NCBI GenBank assembly: GCA_028281325.1
Contig: JANQKC010000035.1
Span: 186,001 to 250,000 of the forward strand
Reading direction: 5' to 3'
Source of the DNA: Alphaproteobacteria bacterium
Lineage (GTDB): Bacteria > Pseudomonadota > Alphaproteobacteria > UBA8366
Length of the DNA stretch: 64,000 nucleotides
The notes under the pieces are model-generated. The model made no database searches. It worked only from the letters and a program-made list of their open reading frames with translations, and was not told the DNA's origin. Made by a program: the position numbers and the translations under genes. Positions 24,577 to 34,188 of the stretch are shown here, piece after piece (position 1 is the first letter of the stretch; every line of letters begins with the position of its first letter).

Positions 24577-26256
24577 CTAGAACAGTCCTTCGACTTCGCC
24601 CTGTTCGTTCACGTAGATGTCTTCGGCCGCCGGTTTTCGAGGCAATCCGGGCATCGTCATGATGTCGCCGCAGACGACCACCAGGAACTCCGCCCCGGCG
24701 TTCAACCGCACCTCGCGGATCGGCACCACGTGCCCCGAGGGCGCCCCCCGGAGCGCCGGATCGGTCGAGAAGCTGTATTGCGTCTTCGCCATGCAGACCG
24801 GGAAATGACCGAAACCGCCGTCCTCCAGCGCCTTGAACCGGTCGCGCACGCGTTTGTCCCCGACGATGTCATCCGCGCCATAGAGGGATTGCGCCACGGT
24901 CTTCACCTTGTCCCAGAGCGGCATGTCATCCGGATAGAGCGGGCTGAAATTCGATGTCCCGCCTTCGACCACCTCGACGAGCCGCCGCGCCAGGTCTTCG
25001 GTCCCCGCGCCGCCGTCCGCCCAGTGGCTGCACACGAAGGCGTCCACGCCCAGGCCCGCGCAATGCTCGCGCACGGCGTCGAGTTCGGCGTTCGTATCGG
25101 TGCCGAACTTATTGATCCCGACGAGCACCGGTACGCCGAATTGCCCGATGTTGCTGATATGCCGGTCGATATTGGCGAGCCCGGCCTTGACGGCGTCCAG
25201 GTTTTCCTCGCCCAGCTTGTCGCGGGCGACCCCGCCATGCGATTTCAGCGCCCGAACCGTCGCCACCAGAACCGCGGCCTCCGGCGCGAGACCGGCCTTG
25301 CGGCATTTGATGTTGAAGAATTTCTCGGCCCCGAGATCGGCGCCAAAACCCGCTTCGGTGACGACATAATCGGAAAGCTTCAACGCGGTCTCCGTTGCGA
25401 TCACCGAGTTGCAGCCATGCGCGATATTGGCGAAGGGCCCGCCATGGATAAAGGCCGGGTTATGTTCCAGGGTCTGCACCAGATTGGGCATCAACGCATC
25501 TTTCAGGAGCGTCGTCATCGATCCTTCGGCGTTGAGGTCCGACGCCTTCACCGGCGTGCGGTCCCGAGTCTCGGCGACCTGGATTTTGCCGAGGCGGTTC
25601 TTCAGGTCATCCAGGTTCCGCGCCAGGCAGAAGATCGCCATGACTTCCGAGGCCACGGTAATGTCGAATCCGGTCTGGCGCGGAAAGCCGTTCCCGACGC
25701 CGCCCAGCGAGGTGACGATATCGCGCAATGCCCGGTCGTTCATGTCGACGACCCGACGCCAGGAAACGCGGCGCGCATCGATACCCTGCCCGTTGCCCCA
25801 ATAGATGTGGTTGTCTACCATCGCCGACAGCAGGTTATGCGCGGTGCCGATGGCGTGCATGTCGCCCGTGAAGTGAAGGTTGATATCCTCCATCGGCACG
25901 ACCTGTGCGTATCCGCCGCCGGCCGCGCCGCCCTTCATGCCGAAACACGGGCCGAGGCTCGGTTCCCGCAGGCACATCAGCGTCTTCTTGCCGATCCGGT
26001 TCAGGCCGTCGCCGAGCCCGACCGTCATCGTGGTTTTGCCTTCGCCGGCGGGCGTCGGCGTCATCGCCGTGACCAGGATCAACCGGCCGTTCGGCCGGTC
26101 GGCCAAAGAATTGATGAAATCGTAGGATAGCTTCGCCTTGTCCGGGCCGTAGCGGTAGAGCGCGTCCGGCGGGATATCCAGCTTTTGCGCGATTTCTTCG
26201 ATCGGCTTCAGTGTGGCGGCCCGTGCGATTTCAATATCGCTTCCTACATCCGGCAT
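24577..26256 (-). CDS. fhs: Formate-tetrahydrofolate ligase
   Basis: 559 residues, the standard length. The ATP-binding loop is TPAGEGKTT (about 68-76). Other conserved stretches are [22 protein letters not shown]-type sequence and [11 protein letters not shown]. The enzyme activates formate with ATP to 10-formyl-THF and feeds one-carbon metabolism in the cytoplasm. It stands alone, divergent from the DMT transporter gene. The 92 bp between it and the amidohydrolase gene show nothing notable. Formate could come from Sec-dependent or other pathways, but no such gene is in this window. Confidence 0.97.
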   Translation of the reverse strand: MPDVGSDIEIARAATLKPIEEIAQKLDIPPDALYRYGPDKAKLSYDFINSLADRPNGRLILVTAMTPTPAGEGKTTMTVGLGDGLNRIGKKTLMCLREPSLGPCFGMKGGAAGGGYAQVVPMEDINLHFTGDMHAIGTAHNLLSAMVDNHIYWGNGQGIDARRVSWRRVVDMNDRALRDIVTSLGGVGNGFPRQTGFDITVASEVMAIFCLARNLDDLKNRLGKIQVAETRDRTPVKASDLNAEGSMTTLLKDALMPNLVQTLEHNPAFIHGGPFANIAHGCNSVIATETALKLSDYVVTEAGFGADLGAEKFFNIKCRKAGLAPEAAVLVATVRALKSHGGVARDKLGEENLDAVKAGLANIDRHISNIGQFGVPVLVGINKFGTDTNAELDAVREHCAGLGVDAFVCSHWADGGAGTEDLARRLVEVVEGGTSNFSPLYPDDMPLWDKVKTVAQSLYGADDIVGDKRVRDRFKALEDGGFGHFPVCMAKTQYSFSTDPALRGAPSGHVVPIREVRLNAGAEFLVVVCGDIMTMPGLPRKPAAEDIYVNEQGEVEGLF

Positions 26257-26385
26257 GGCGTAACGCTCCCCGTTCCGTTATCTGTTGGGGGAAGTCTAAC
26301 GTCCTCACAGGCTTAAGAGAACCCATTCACGAAGAGTTGGTCACGGCGCGGTTCGGCAACCGACGCCGGATAAGGGAATCAGCGC

Positions 26386-27288
26386 GTGCAGTTTCGTCTC
26401 TATCGACTGTTCACCAACGCATCCGGCAACCTGCGCGGCATGATCTGGATGCTGGGGGCGACGCTGTTGTTCGCCGCCATGCACGGGGCAATCCGGCATG
26501 TCACCGCGGAAATCCACCCCACCGAAATCGCCTTCTTCCGGAACTTCCTCGGCCTGGTCTTTCTCTCGCCGCTGTTTCTACGCTACGGCCTGACCCCGCT
26601 TCGGACCCAGCGGTTCGGCATGCATCTGATCCGGGCGGTCCTGAACGTGGGCAACATGATTGCCTTCTACACCGGCCTGAGCCTGACCCCCTTGGCCGAA
26701 GCCACGGCGCTCAACTTCACCGCGCCGCTGTTCACGACATTGCTCGCGACGGTCTTCCTCGGCGAAACGCTGCGGCTGCGGCGGACAACGGCATTGTTGT
26801 TCGGCTTCGCGGGCGCGTTGATCATCCTGCGGCCGGGCTTCGGCGAGTTGAATATCGGGGCGCTTCTCGTGGTCGCGTCGGCGCTGATCTGGGGCGGCAT
26901 CATGGTCATGATCAAGGTGATGAGCCGCACCGACTCGGCGCTCACCATCACGCTGTGGATGCTGCTGCTAATGTCGGTGATGTCGCTGCCGCCCGCCCTG
27001 CCCTTCTGGACATGGCCGACCTGGACGGGGTGGGCTTGGCTCACCTTCATCGGCGTCACCGGCACGATCGCCCAGCTCATGATCACCCAGGCGATCAAGG
27101 AAGCGGAGGCGACCTCGATCATGCCGATCGACTTCTTCCGCTTGATTTGGGCGACGCTGATTGGTTATCTGGCCTTCACCGAGGTACCGGACCTTTTCAC
27201 CTGGGTCGGCGGTACGATGATCTTCGCCTCCGCCACCTATATCGCGTTCCGCGAAAAGAAACTGCACGACGACCGGAAATCCGGTTAG
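26386..27288 (+). CDS. DMT-superfamily (EamA) inner membrane transporter
   Basis: 300 residues with ten hydrophobic segments in two EamA repeats. GTG 26386 is preferred because AAGGGA lies just upstream; ATG 26440 within the first helix region is less likely. Typical patterns are GMIWMLGATLLFAAMHGAIR, EIAFFRNFLGLVFL and the second repeat starting near GALLVVASALIWGGIMVMIK. EamA proteins usually export metabolites such as amino acids, purines or sugars. Substrate unknown. The gene is followed after 35 nt by a dehydrogenase gene on the same strand. Confidence 0.87.
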   Translation: MQFRLYRLFTNASGNLRGMIWMLGATLLFAAMHGAIRHVTAEIHPTEIAFFRNFLGLVFLSPLFLRYGLTPLRTQRFGMHLIRAVLNVGNMIAFYTGLSLTPLAEATALNFTAPLFTTLLATVFLGETLRLRRTTALLFGFAGALIILRPGFGELNIGALLVVASALIWGGIMVMIKVMSRTDSALTITLWMLLLMSVMSLPPALPFWTWPTWTGWAWLTFIGVTGTIAQLMITQAIKEAEATSIMPIDFFRLIWATLIGYLAFTEVPDLFTWVGGTMIFASATYIAFREKKLHDDRKSG

Positions 27289-27323
27289 CCGACCAAACAC
27301 CCCACCGATAGGGAGACATCGCC

Positions 27324-28271
27324 ATGCGCATCGCCATCCTCGACGACTATTTCAATGCCGCAACCGATCTCGCGGACTGGAGCAAGCTCGACGGCCGCGC
27401 CGAGATCACCACTTTCACCGAATACCTCGGCGGCGAGGATGCGGTGGTTGCGGCGCTCAGCGATTTCGAGATCATCGTCGGCATGCGCGAACGGACGCGG
27501 TTCCCCGCCAGCGTCCTGGAGCGACTGCCGAAACTGAAACTCTTGATCACCACCGGCATGCGGAACGCCTCGTTCGACATGGACGCGGCCGCGAAGCAGG
27601 GCGTGACCGTCTGCGGCACCGGCGGCGTCGGTAGCCCGACCTCGGAACTCGCGGTGGGGCTGATGATCGCGCTGATGCGCGACATTCCCCGGCAATCGCG
27701 CTCGATGGAGGACGGCGGCTGGCAGACTTTCGCGGGCTCCGATCTGGCGGGCAAGACCATGGGGTTGCTCGGCCTCGGCAAGCTGGGCGGCGCGGTCGCG
27801 CGCGTGGCCAACGCCTTCGATATGAAGGTCATCGCCTGGAGCCAGAACCTGACCGACGAGCGGGCGGCGGAATGCAACGCCACGCGGGTCGACAAGGACA
27901 CGCTGTTCAAGGAGTCCGACGTCATCTCGATCCATCTCGTGCTCAGCGACCGATCCCGAGGCCTGGTCGGGGCCGAACAACTGGCGCAGATGAAGAAGAC
28001 GGCGGTCCTGATCAACACGTCGCGCGGCCCCATCGTCGACGAGGATGCGTTGCTGACCGCGCTGCAGAACAAGGATATCGGCGGCGCCGGGATCGACGTC
28101 TACGGCGAGGAGCCGCTTCCCGCCGATCACCCGATCCGCAAGCTGGACAACGTTTTGCTGACGCCGCATATCGGCTACGTCACGGCGGAAAATCTGGCGA
28201 AGATGTATCAAGACGCCGCGGAAGACGTCGTGGCCTTCCTCGACGGCAATCCGGTTCGCGTCCTGAACTGA
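27324..28271 (+). CDS. D-isomer-specific 2-hydroxyacid dehydrogenase
   Basis: 315 residues. The NAD-binding motif is GLLGLGKLGGAVA (about 151-163). Catalytic residues are Arg in NTSRGPIVDE, a Glu near DVYGEEP and His in TPHIGYVT. AGGGAGA lies about 10 nt before the ATG. The family reduces 2-oxoacids to D-2-hydroxyacids, and includes phosphoglycerate and hydroxypyruvate reductases. Its length argues for the short form without an ACT domain, so it is not a full SerA. Substrate unknown. Confidence 0.9.
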   Translation: MRIAILDDYFNAATDLADWSKLDGRAEITTFTEYLGGEDAVVAALSDFEIIVGMRERTRFPASVLERLPKLKLLITTGMRNASFDMDAAAKQGVTVCGTGGVGSPTSELAVGLMIALMRDIPRQSRSMEDGGWQTFAGSDLAGKTMGLLGLGKLGGAVARVANAFDMKVIAWSQNLTDERAAECNATRVDKDTLFKESDVISIHLVLSDRSRGLVGAEQLAQMKKTAVLINTSRGPIVDEDALLTALQNKDIGGAGIDVYGEEPLPADHPIRKLDNVLLTPHIGYVTAENLAKMYQDAAEDVVAFLDGNPVRVLN

Positions 28272-28283
28272 GCGCGGCGCGGT

Positions 28284-29282
28284 CTAGGCGTTGACGTCGA
28301 CGACCATCCGGCCGCGCACCTGACCTTTCAGGATGGCGTTAGCCGCATCGCCGACGCCGCCGAGGCCGATCACCTCGGTCATCGCTTCCAGCTTGGCGAT
28401 CGGCAGATCGCTGGCGATGCGTTGCCAGGTGCGGACGCGGTTGTCATACGGCTGCATCACGGAATCGATGCCGAGCAGGTTCACCCCGCGCAACAGGAAC
28501 GGGATGACCGTCGTCTCCAGCTTCGGCCCGCCGGCAAGCCCGCAGGCGGCGACCGATCCGCCATAGGCGACCTGCGACAGCACCGTCGCCAACGTCGAGG
28601 CGCCGACCGTATCGACGCAGCCGGCCCAGCGTTCCTTGTCGAGCGGACGGCCCGATCCCTCGGCGAGTTCCGCGCGGTCGACCATTTCCGCAGCCCCCAA
28701 CGATTTCAGGTAATTATGCTGCTCCGGACGGCCGGTGGACGCGGCAACCGTGTAGCCCAGCTTGGCGAGGATCGCGACCGCGACCGAACCGACGCCGCCC
28801 GCGGCCCCGGTCACCAAAACCGTGCCGGCATCCGGCGTCAGTCCGTGATCTTCCAGCGCCAAGATGCACAGCATCGAGGTAAAACCCGCGGTGCCGACCG
28901 CCATGGCGTTCTTGGTGCTGAACCCGTCGGGCAGCGGCACCAGCCAATCGGCCTTGACGCGCGCCTTCTGCGCATAGCCGCCCCAGTGGACCTCGCCGAC
29001 GCGCCAGCCGGTCAGAACGACCTTATCGCCGGGCTTATAGCGGTCACTGTCCGAACTCTCCACCGTGCCGGCGAAATCGATGCCGGGAACATGCGGGTAG
29101 GTCCGCACCAGATTACCCAGCCCGTTGACGACCATTCCGTCCTTATAATTGACGGTGGAGTATTCGACGGCGACGGTGACGTCGCCGTCCGGCAAGGCAT
29201 CGGTGGAGATCTGCTGAACGTCCTGCGTGATCGTGTCGTCTTGCTGCTCCAGCATGAGCGCGGCGAATGTTCCGTCGGCCAT
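28284..29282 (-). CDS. MDR-family NADPH oxidoreductase, YhdH/AcuI type (acrylyl-CoA reductase-like)
   Basis: 332 residues from ATG 29282. The N-terminus (TFAALMLEQQDDTITQDVQQ) and the segment NYKDGMVV are typical of YhdH/AcuI. The nucleotide-binding loop is VTGAAGGVGSVAVAIL (about 153-168). No zinc-binding cysteine cluster is present, as expected for this zinc-free branch. AcuI enzymes reduce toxic acrylyl-CoA to propionyl-CoA in DMSP or 3-hydroxypropionate metabolism; related proteins reduce quinones. It lies 93 nt downstream of a thiolase gene on the same strand. Confidence 0.87.
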   Translation of the reverse strand: MADGTFAALMLEQQDDTITQDVQQISTDALPDGDVTVAVEYSTVNYKDGMVVNGLGNLVRTYPHVPGIDFAGTVESSDSDRYKPGDKVVLTGWRVGEVHWGGYAQKARVKADWLVPLPDGFSTKNAMAVGTAGFTSMLCILALEDHGLTPDAGTVLVTGAAGGVGSVAVAILAKLGYTVAASTGRPEQHNYLKSLGAAEMVDRAELAEGSGRPLDKERWAGCVDTVGASTLATVLSQVAYGGSVAACGLAGGPKLETTVIPFLLRGVNLLGIDSVMQPYDNRVRTWQRIASDLPIAKLEAMTEVIGLGGVGDAANAILKGQVRGRMVVDVNA

Positions 29283-29375
29283 CGGTGCTTCCTTTTCGTC
29301 GCCGTTTATCTGATGCGAGCGGTATAGAGCGAAGCCGCCCGCCCCGCAATATGCCGCCAAGTCTACAAGCGACGG

Positions 29376-30542
29376 TTAGCGCAAGGGCTCCAAAATGCTG
29401 ACGTAATTGGCGACACCCGCGCCGCCCATGTTGAACACGCCGGCCATGTTCGCGCCGGCGACCTGCATGCCGTCGGCCTCGCCGCGCAGCTGCATCGCCG
29501 CCATGATGTGCATCGACACGCCGGTCGCCCCAATGGGGTGGCCCTTCGCCTTCAACCCGCCCGACGCATTGACCGGCAGTTTGCCGTCCTTCTGCGTCCA
29601 GCCCTCTTCGAGGGCGCGCGCGCCCTCGCCCGGCTTGGTCAGGCCCATCGCCTCGTACTCCATCAACTCGGCGATGGTGAAGCAGTCATGCGTCTCGACC
29701 AGGCTGAGATCGTCCAGCGTCACCCGGCCGTCGGCGAGCGCCCGCTGCCAGGCCTGCGCCGCGCCGTCCAGGAAGGTCATCTCGCGCCGGCTCATCGGCA
29801 GGAACTCGTTCACATGGCTGCGGCCGCGGAATACCACCGCCTTGTCCATCGCCAACGCCGTTTCCACGTCGGTGAGGACCACCGCCGCCGCCCCGTCGGA
29901 GACAAGCGAGCAATCGGTTCGCTTCAGCGGCCCCGCCACGATCGGGTTCTTATCCGACACGTCACGGCAGAACTCCACGCTCAAATCCTTGCGGAGCTGC
30001 GCCCACGGGTTCTCGCAGCCGTTCTTGTGGTTCTTCGACGCGATCCGGGCCAGCGCTTCGGTCTGATCACCGTATTTCTGGGTGTATTGCTGCGCGATCC
30101 GCCCGAAGACGCCGGCGAACCCACCTTCGATCTCCGCCTCTTCCTTGAGATAGGCCGCCTTCATCAGGATACCGCCGATCTCCGGGCCGGGCGTGTCGGT
30201 CATCTTCTCGACGCCGACGGCGAGGACGACCTTGCCGCGCTTGGCTTCGAGATAGTTCAGCCCCTGATGGATCGCCGCGGAGCCGGTCGCGCAGGCATTC
30301 TCGACCCGTGTCACCGGCTTGAAACGGAAATCGTCATGCGCCTGCAGCACGAGCGACGCGCCGAAATCCTGAGCCGAAAATCCACCATTGTAGAAACCGA
30401 CATAGACCGCATCGACATCGGCCGGGGCCAATCCCGCATCGGCGACCGCTTCGGTCGCCACCTTCACGATCAGCGATTCCGCATCCTCGCCTTCGAGTTT
30501 GCCGAACTTGGTATGCGACCAACCGACGATGCATCCGGTCAT
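29376..30542 (-). CDS. Thiolase-family acetyl-CoA acetyltransferase
   Basis: 388 residues from ATG 30542, with GAGGAG upstream. The acyl-accepting cysteine is Cys84 in ENACATGSAA. The His of GHPIGATG (near residue 340) and the C-terminal NMGGAGVANYVSIL segment complete the active site, although the usual CxG loop is altered (the segment reads NMGGAG). This resembles the SCP2-like or acetyltransferase branch rather than the classical biosynthetic thiolase. It would cleave or condense acyl-CoA. It may share a transcript with the AcuI-like gene downstream. Confidence 0.87.
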   Translation of the reverse strand: MTGCIVGWSHTKFGKLEGEDAESLIVKVATEAVADAGLAPADVDAVYVGFYNGGFSAQDFGASLVLQAHDDFRFKPVTRVENACATGSAAIHQGLNYLEAKRGKVVLAVGVEKMTDTPGPEIGGILMKAAYLKEEAEIEGGFAGVFGRIAQQYTQKYGDQTEALARIASKNHKNGCENPWAQLRKDLSVEFCRDVSDKNPIVAGPLKRTDCSLVSDGAAAVVLTDVETALAMDKAVVFRGRSHVNEFLPMSRREMTFLDGAAQAWQRALADGRVTLDDLSLVETHDCFTIAELMEYEAMGLTKPGEGARALEEGWTQKDGKLPVNASGGLKAKGHPIGATGVSMHIMAAMQLRGEADGMQVAGANMAGVFNMGGAGVANYVSILEPLR

Positions 30543-30748
30543 TGATATCTGCTCCTCACGCTGCGGATTATGGTTAACGAGACCTTGAGACTTTAAGCCA
30601 ATCTTAAACCGATGGCTCGACACTGCGGCCCGACACTAGCAAATCCTGGCGACCAGCGTCGACCGAACTGACATGGCCGCGCGCGCAAGGCCTTACAAGG
30701 TCTTTGTTCCTATACTATGGTTGCAGCGCCCGATCAGGGATTCCCGGC

Positions 30749-32053
30749 ATGAATGATGAACTCGAACGAAAAATGCGCTTCCGGACCAGCGTGGCCCGCG
30801 CCCATTCGCAGGCCATGAGCGGACTCTCCGGCACCTTGATGGTCAAGGAAGGCCCGGTCTACGACGGCCGCGCGGGCGAGTTATTCAAGATCGTCCTGGT
30901 CAATCTGATATTGACCTCCATCACGGCCGGTATCTATCGGTTCTGGGCCAAGACGCGCGTCCGGCGGTACTTCCTCTCGCGCGCCTCCTTTCTGGGCGAC
31001 CGGCTCGAATACACGGGTACGGGCAAGGAATTGTTCCTCGGATTCCTGGTCATCCTGGCGATCCTGATTCCGGTTTCCCTTATCTATCAATTCGGGTCGC
31101 AAACCGCGCTGAGCGCCGGCCCGCAAGCCTATGCGGCGGTTCAGATCGGCTATTTCCTCCTGTTTTATTTCCTTTTCTTCGTCGCGACCTATCGGGCGCG
31201 GCGTTACCGCCTGTCGCGCACCATGTGGCGCGGCATTCGCGGCGGGCAGACCGGCTCGGCGATGCTGTTCGCCGTCCACGGGATACTCTGGAGCGCGATC
31301 ACGCTGCTGACCCTCGGCCTCGCCTATCCGGCGATGCGCCTCAAGCTGCAGGCGTACAAGACGGACCGGATGAGTTTCGGCAACCACACCTTTTCGTTTG
31401 ATGGCGGTGTCGGCCCCTTGTTCGCGGCATGGCTGCTGCCGTGGCTCGGCCTCGTTCTCGCCGCCACCCCCTTCGCCTTGTTGATGACGGATATCGATTT
31501 CGGCGCGCTGACGACCGGCGACGCGGCGCAACTGCCGGATATGACCGGTACGCGCAGCGCCTTCGGCATACTCATGATTGCCGGCGTCGGGATTTTTCTC
31601 CTGACACAATTCTGGTATCGCGCCGCCGAAGTCCGGCATTTCGCCGCCAGCACGCAGTTCGACGGACTTCACTTCAAGTCATCGCTGAGCGGGTTGAACG
31701 TGTTCTGGCCGTTCTTCTTTTACGGCCTGCTGCTGATGCTGTTGGTGGCGGGAGCGATCGCACTGATCGCGGGAATCATCACCGCGTCCGCCCTGGCCGA
31801 CGGCGCGAACGGCCAAGGCGGCGAGTTCGTGAAAACGGTCGGCCCCTTTGCCGGCGCCATCGCCGTGCTCCTGGCCTTCCTCGTTGCCGGAACCTTGAAG
31901 CCGATCATCGTGTATAACCGCATCTTTCGGGTATTCTGCGAGACGTTGACACTACAAGGCAGCTTCTCGCCGGACCGGTTGCTGCAGAGCCAACTCAATA
32001 TTCCGCAACGCGGCGAAGGTCTCGCCGACGCATTGGATGTCGATGCCTTCTGA
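30749..32053 (+). CDS. YjgN-family (DUF898) multi-pass membrane protein
   Basis: 434 residues from ATG 30749. The protein has a DUF898 pattern: a repeat of GELFKIVLVNLILTSITAGI-type segments followed by RFWAKTRVRRYFLSRASFLGDRLEYTGTGKELFLG, the hallmark of YjgN. About eight membrane segments follow. Function is unknown in the family. Its 3' end overlaps the start of the M48 peptidase gene by up to 17 nt. This pairing recurs in proteobacteria as far as I recall and suggests a shared membrane role. Confidence 0.87.
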   Translation: MNDELERKMRFRTSVARAHSQAMSGLSGTLMVKEGPVYDGRAGELFKIVLVNLILTSITAGIYRFWAKTRVRRYFLSRASFLGDRLEYTGTGKELFLGFLVILAILIPVSLIYQFGSQTALSAGPQAYAAVQIGYFLLFYFLFFVATYRARRYRLSRTMWRGIRGGQTGSAMLFAVHGILWSAITLLTLGLAYPAMRLKLQAYKTDRMSFGNHTFSFDGGVGPLFAAWLLPWLGLVLAATPFALLMTDIDFGALTTGDAAQLPDMTGTRSAFGILMIAGVGIFLLTQFWYRAAEVRHFAASTQFDGLHFKSSLSGLNVFWPFFFYGLLLMLLVAGAIALIAGIITASALADGANGQGGEFVKTVGPFAGAIAVLLAFLVAGTLKPIIVYNRIFRVFCETLTLQGSFSPDRLLQSQLNIPQRGEGLADALDVDAF

Positions 32054-33140
32054 CCCCTCCGCAGCCTATCGAGGCCAGTATAACGACGGCCAATCGGCGT
32101 CGATCACCGCCGTGTCGGCGACAGCCCACCATGACGGCCTGCATATCGCGACGACCGACGACGACCGGATCACCGTTTGGCCCTGGGATCAGATCGGCGT
32201 GGTCGAGAAAGCGACGAGCGGACGGCCGATCCGGCTGCTCAACCGCGCTGCCGGCGGCGCGCGTCTGACATTCGACGACCCCGCCATTCTGCCCATCCTC
32301 GAATCGATGGCGCCGAACCTGGTTCGCCCGCCCTTCGGCCGGAAACAAATCCGCACCATCGCTCTTTCCGTTGGCATCGGCGGCGCCGTTGTGGCCTTCC
32401 TGGTCTTCGGCTTGCCCTTGATCGCAAAACCGCTCGCGCAACTCGTCCCCATCGCCTGGGAGGAGCAGGTCGGCGATGACACGATCGACGTGGTCAACCG
32501 GATTTTCGCCGGCGGCCGCGATGCCTGTTCCGGCGAGAAGGGACTCATGGTCTTAAACGATTTAGCGCAACGACTGCTGGCCGGCAGCGAAACGCCATAC
32601 CGCGTCCAGGTATCCGTTGCGGACTCCAAGGTCGTCAACGCTTTCGCCGTTCCCGGCGGCCGCGTGGTGCTGTTCCGCGGCCTGATCGAGAAGGCGAACT
32701 CGGCGGAGGAAGTGGCCGGCGTCCTGGCGCATGAACTGGCGCATGTGGTTCACCGGCATCCAACCCAAGGAATGATCACATCGGTCGGGTGGTCCGCGAT
32801 CCTGTCCGCCTTTACCGGCGGCGCCTCCTTTTCAAGCGAAGTCGTGGCGCAAATCGCGGCGCAATTTGCGACCAGTGCCTACTCGCGCGACCTCGAAACC
32901 GAGGCCGACCGGGAAGGCGTCGCCATGCTCAATCGCGCCGGCATCGGCGGCAAGGGTCTCATCCAATTCTTCGAATTGATCCAGGAGTTGGAGGGCAAAG
33001 GAATCTCCATTCCGGAATACCTGTCCAGCCATCCGATGACGGGCGACCGCATCACGGCGATCGGAAAACTGTCGGAACCCGCCACCACTCCGGCAATGAG
33101 CGAAACCGAATGGCGGACGGTTCGCAACATCTGCGGCTGA
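32037..33140 (+). CDS. M48-family metallopeptidase, membrane-anchored
   Basis: 367 residues. One membrane segment lies at about 107-130. The zinc motif HELAH is at 232-236 and the downstream ligand Glu is in ETEADREG. The C-terminal part has the SHPMTGDRI segment common in M48 peptidases. The N-terminal 100 residues form a small domain resembling DUF7092-type sensor regions. ATG 32037 overlaps the yjgN stop; ATG 32043 is an equally possible start. Likely an envelope peptidase acting with the YjgN-like partner. Confidence 0.9.
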   Translation: MSMPSDPSAAYRGQYNDGQSASITAVSATAHHDGLHIATTDDDRITVWPWDQIGVVEKATSGRPIRLLNRAAGGARLTFDDPAILPILESMAPNLVRPPFGRKQIRTIALSVGIGGAVVAFLVFGLPLIAKPLAQLVPIAWEEQVGDDTIDVVNRIFAGGRDACSGEKGLMVLNDLAQRLLAGSETPYRVQVSVADSKVVNAFAVPGGRVVLFRGLIEKANSAEEVAGVLAHELAHVVHRHPTQGMITSVGWSAILSAFTGGASFSSEVVAQIAAQFATSAYSRDLETEADREGVAMLNRAGIGGKGLIQFFELIQELEGKGISIPEYLSSHPMTGDRITAIGKLSEPATTPAMSETEWRTVRNICG

Positions 33141-33157
33141 ACGGCCTGCGCTAAAAC

Positions 33158-34057
33158 TTAGAAACTCGCCCAGTCCGGTTTGCGCGGCGTGAGCGTCGCG
33201 TCGCCGGCCATCAGCCGCCCTTCGCCGTTCAACGCCTTCTCGGCCTGCTCGAGCCGCAGCAGCGCGATCCCTCGGCCATCGGCCCCGGACCGCATCTCCC
33301 CGGCATTCTTGTCGCCAAGCAGGATTTCCGTGCCGGCGTCGGGCACCGGTCCATCGATATCGACCGGCATCATGCGTTTCTTGATCAGGCCGCGGTACTT
33401 CGTGCGCGCGGTCAATTCCTGACCCATGTAGCAGCCCTTGTCCCAATCGACGCCGTTGAGTTCGTCGAAGTTGCTTTCGAGCAGGATCGACTTTTCGATC
33501 ACGAGGTCGCGGCTGCCGTCGGGCAAGCCCAGCGGCAACCGCACCCGGTCGTAGTCCTCCAGCACGCCCGGCTCGAAGCCGAGGGATTGCAGCGCCGCTT
33601 CCGCGCCATCGCGCGGCAGGATCGCACGCGCCCCCATCGCGCTATGCCGTGGATCGACATAAACGACGCCGCCGTTTTCGAGCACGCGCCCCACACCAGG
33701 TTCCGCCGGCAGCCCGGCGCGATCCAATGCCGCCGATCCGGGAAGGACCGCGACGGCATGGTCTTCGCCGATGCCCAGGTCGACCTGCGCCCGAAGTTTG
33801 AATTTGCTGAGCCGCCCGCCCAAGTCCATCAACCGCTCGGATTCGCAATCGAGATAAAACTGGCCCTCGATCTCGATGATAAAGAAATCATGCAGGTATT
33901 TACCTTGCGGGGTCAGCAACGCCGCCCAGATCGCGTGGTCCGCGGTCGCCCGTCGAATGTCGTTCGAGATCAGTCCTTGGAGAAACTCTATCCGGTCCAC
34001 GCCGCCGACCTGGACAAGGCCGCGCGACGGCAAAATCACGTATGGGGTCGTGCTCAT
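33158..34057 (-). CDS. ygfZ: Folate-binding protein YgfZ/GcvT-domain (iron-sulfur repair)
   Basis: 299 residues. The family signature is KGCYMGQELTARTKYRG (near residues 208-224) with the conserved Cys. The N-terminus is GcvT-like. YgfZ proteins bind tetrahydrofolate and help assemble or repair [4Fe-4S] clusters for enzymes such as MiaB. The cytoplasmic protein lies on its own minus-strand transcript, convergent with the M48 gene (17-nt gap). Gene symbol assigned by motif only. Confidence 0.93.
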   Translation of the reverse strand: MSTTPYVILPSRGLVQVGGVDRIEFLQGLISNDIRRATADHAIWAALLTPQGKYLHDFFIIEIEGQFYLDCESERLMDLGGRLSKFKLRAQVDLGIGEDHAVAVLPGSAALDRAGLPAEPGVGRVLENGGVVYVDPRHSAMGARAILPRDGAEAALQSLGFEPGVLEDYDRVRLPLGLPDGSRDLVIEKSILLESNFDELNGVDWDKGCYMGQELTARTKYRGLIKKRMMPVDIDGPVPDAGTEILLGDKNAGEMRSGADGRGIALLRLEQAEKALNGEGRLMAGDATLTPRKPDWASF

Positions 34058-34188
34058 TTGCCTACTCTCAATTACGCCTCTGTCTCACTTAGGCTGACAA
34101 ACCGCGGCGGGCAAGCCCTGACTACGCCTTGGCAAGTCCCCCGCCGCCACGTATAACGCGCGCCTGAGGGCATTCGAAGCCACCGCAT

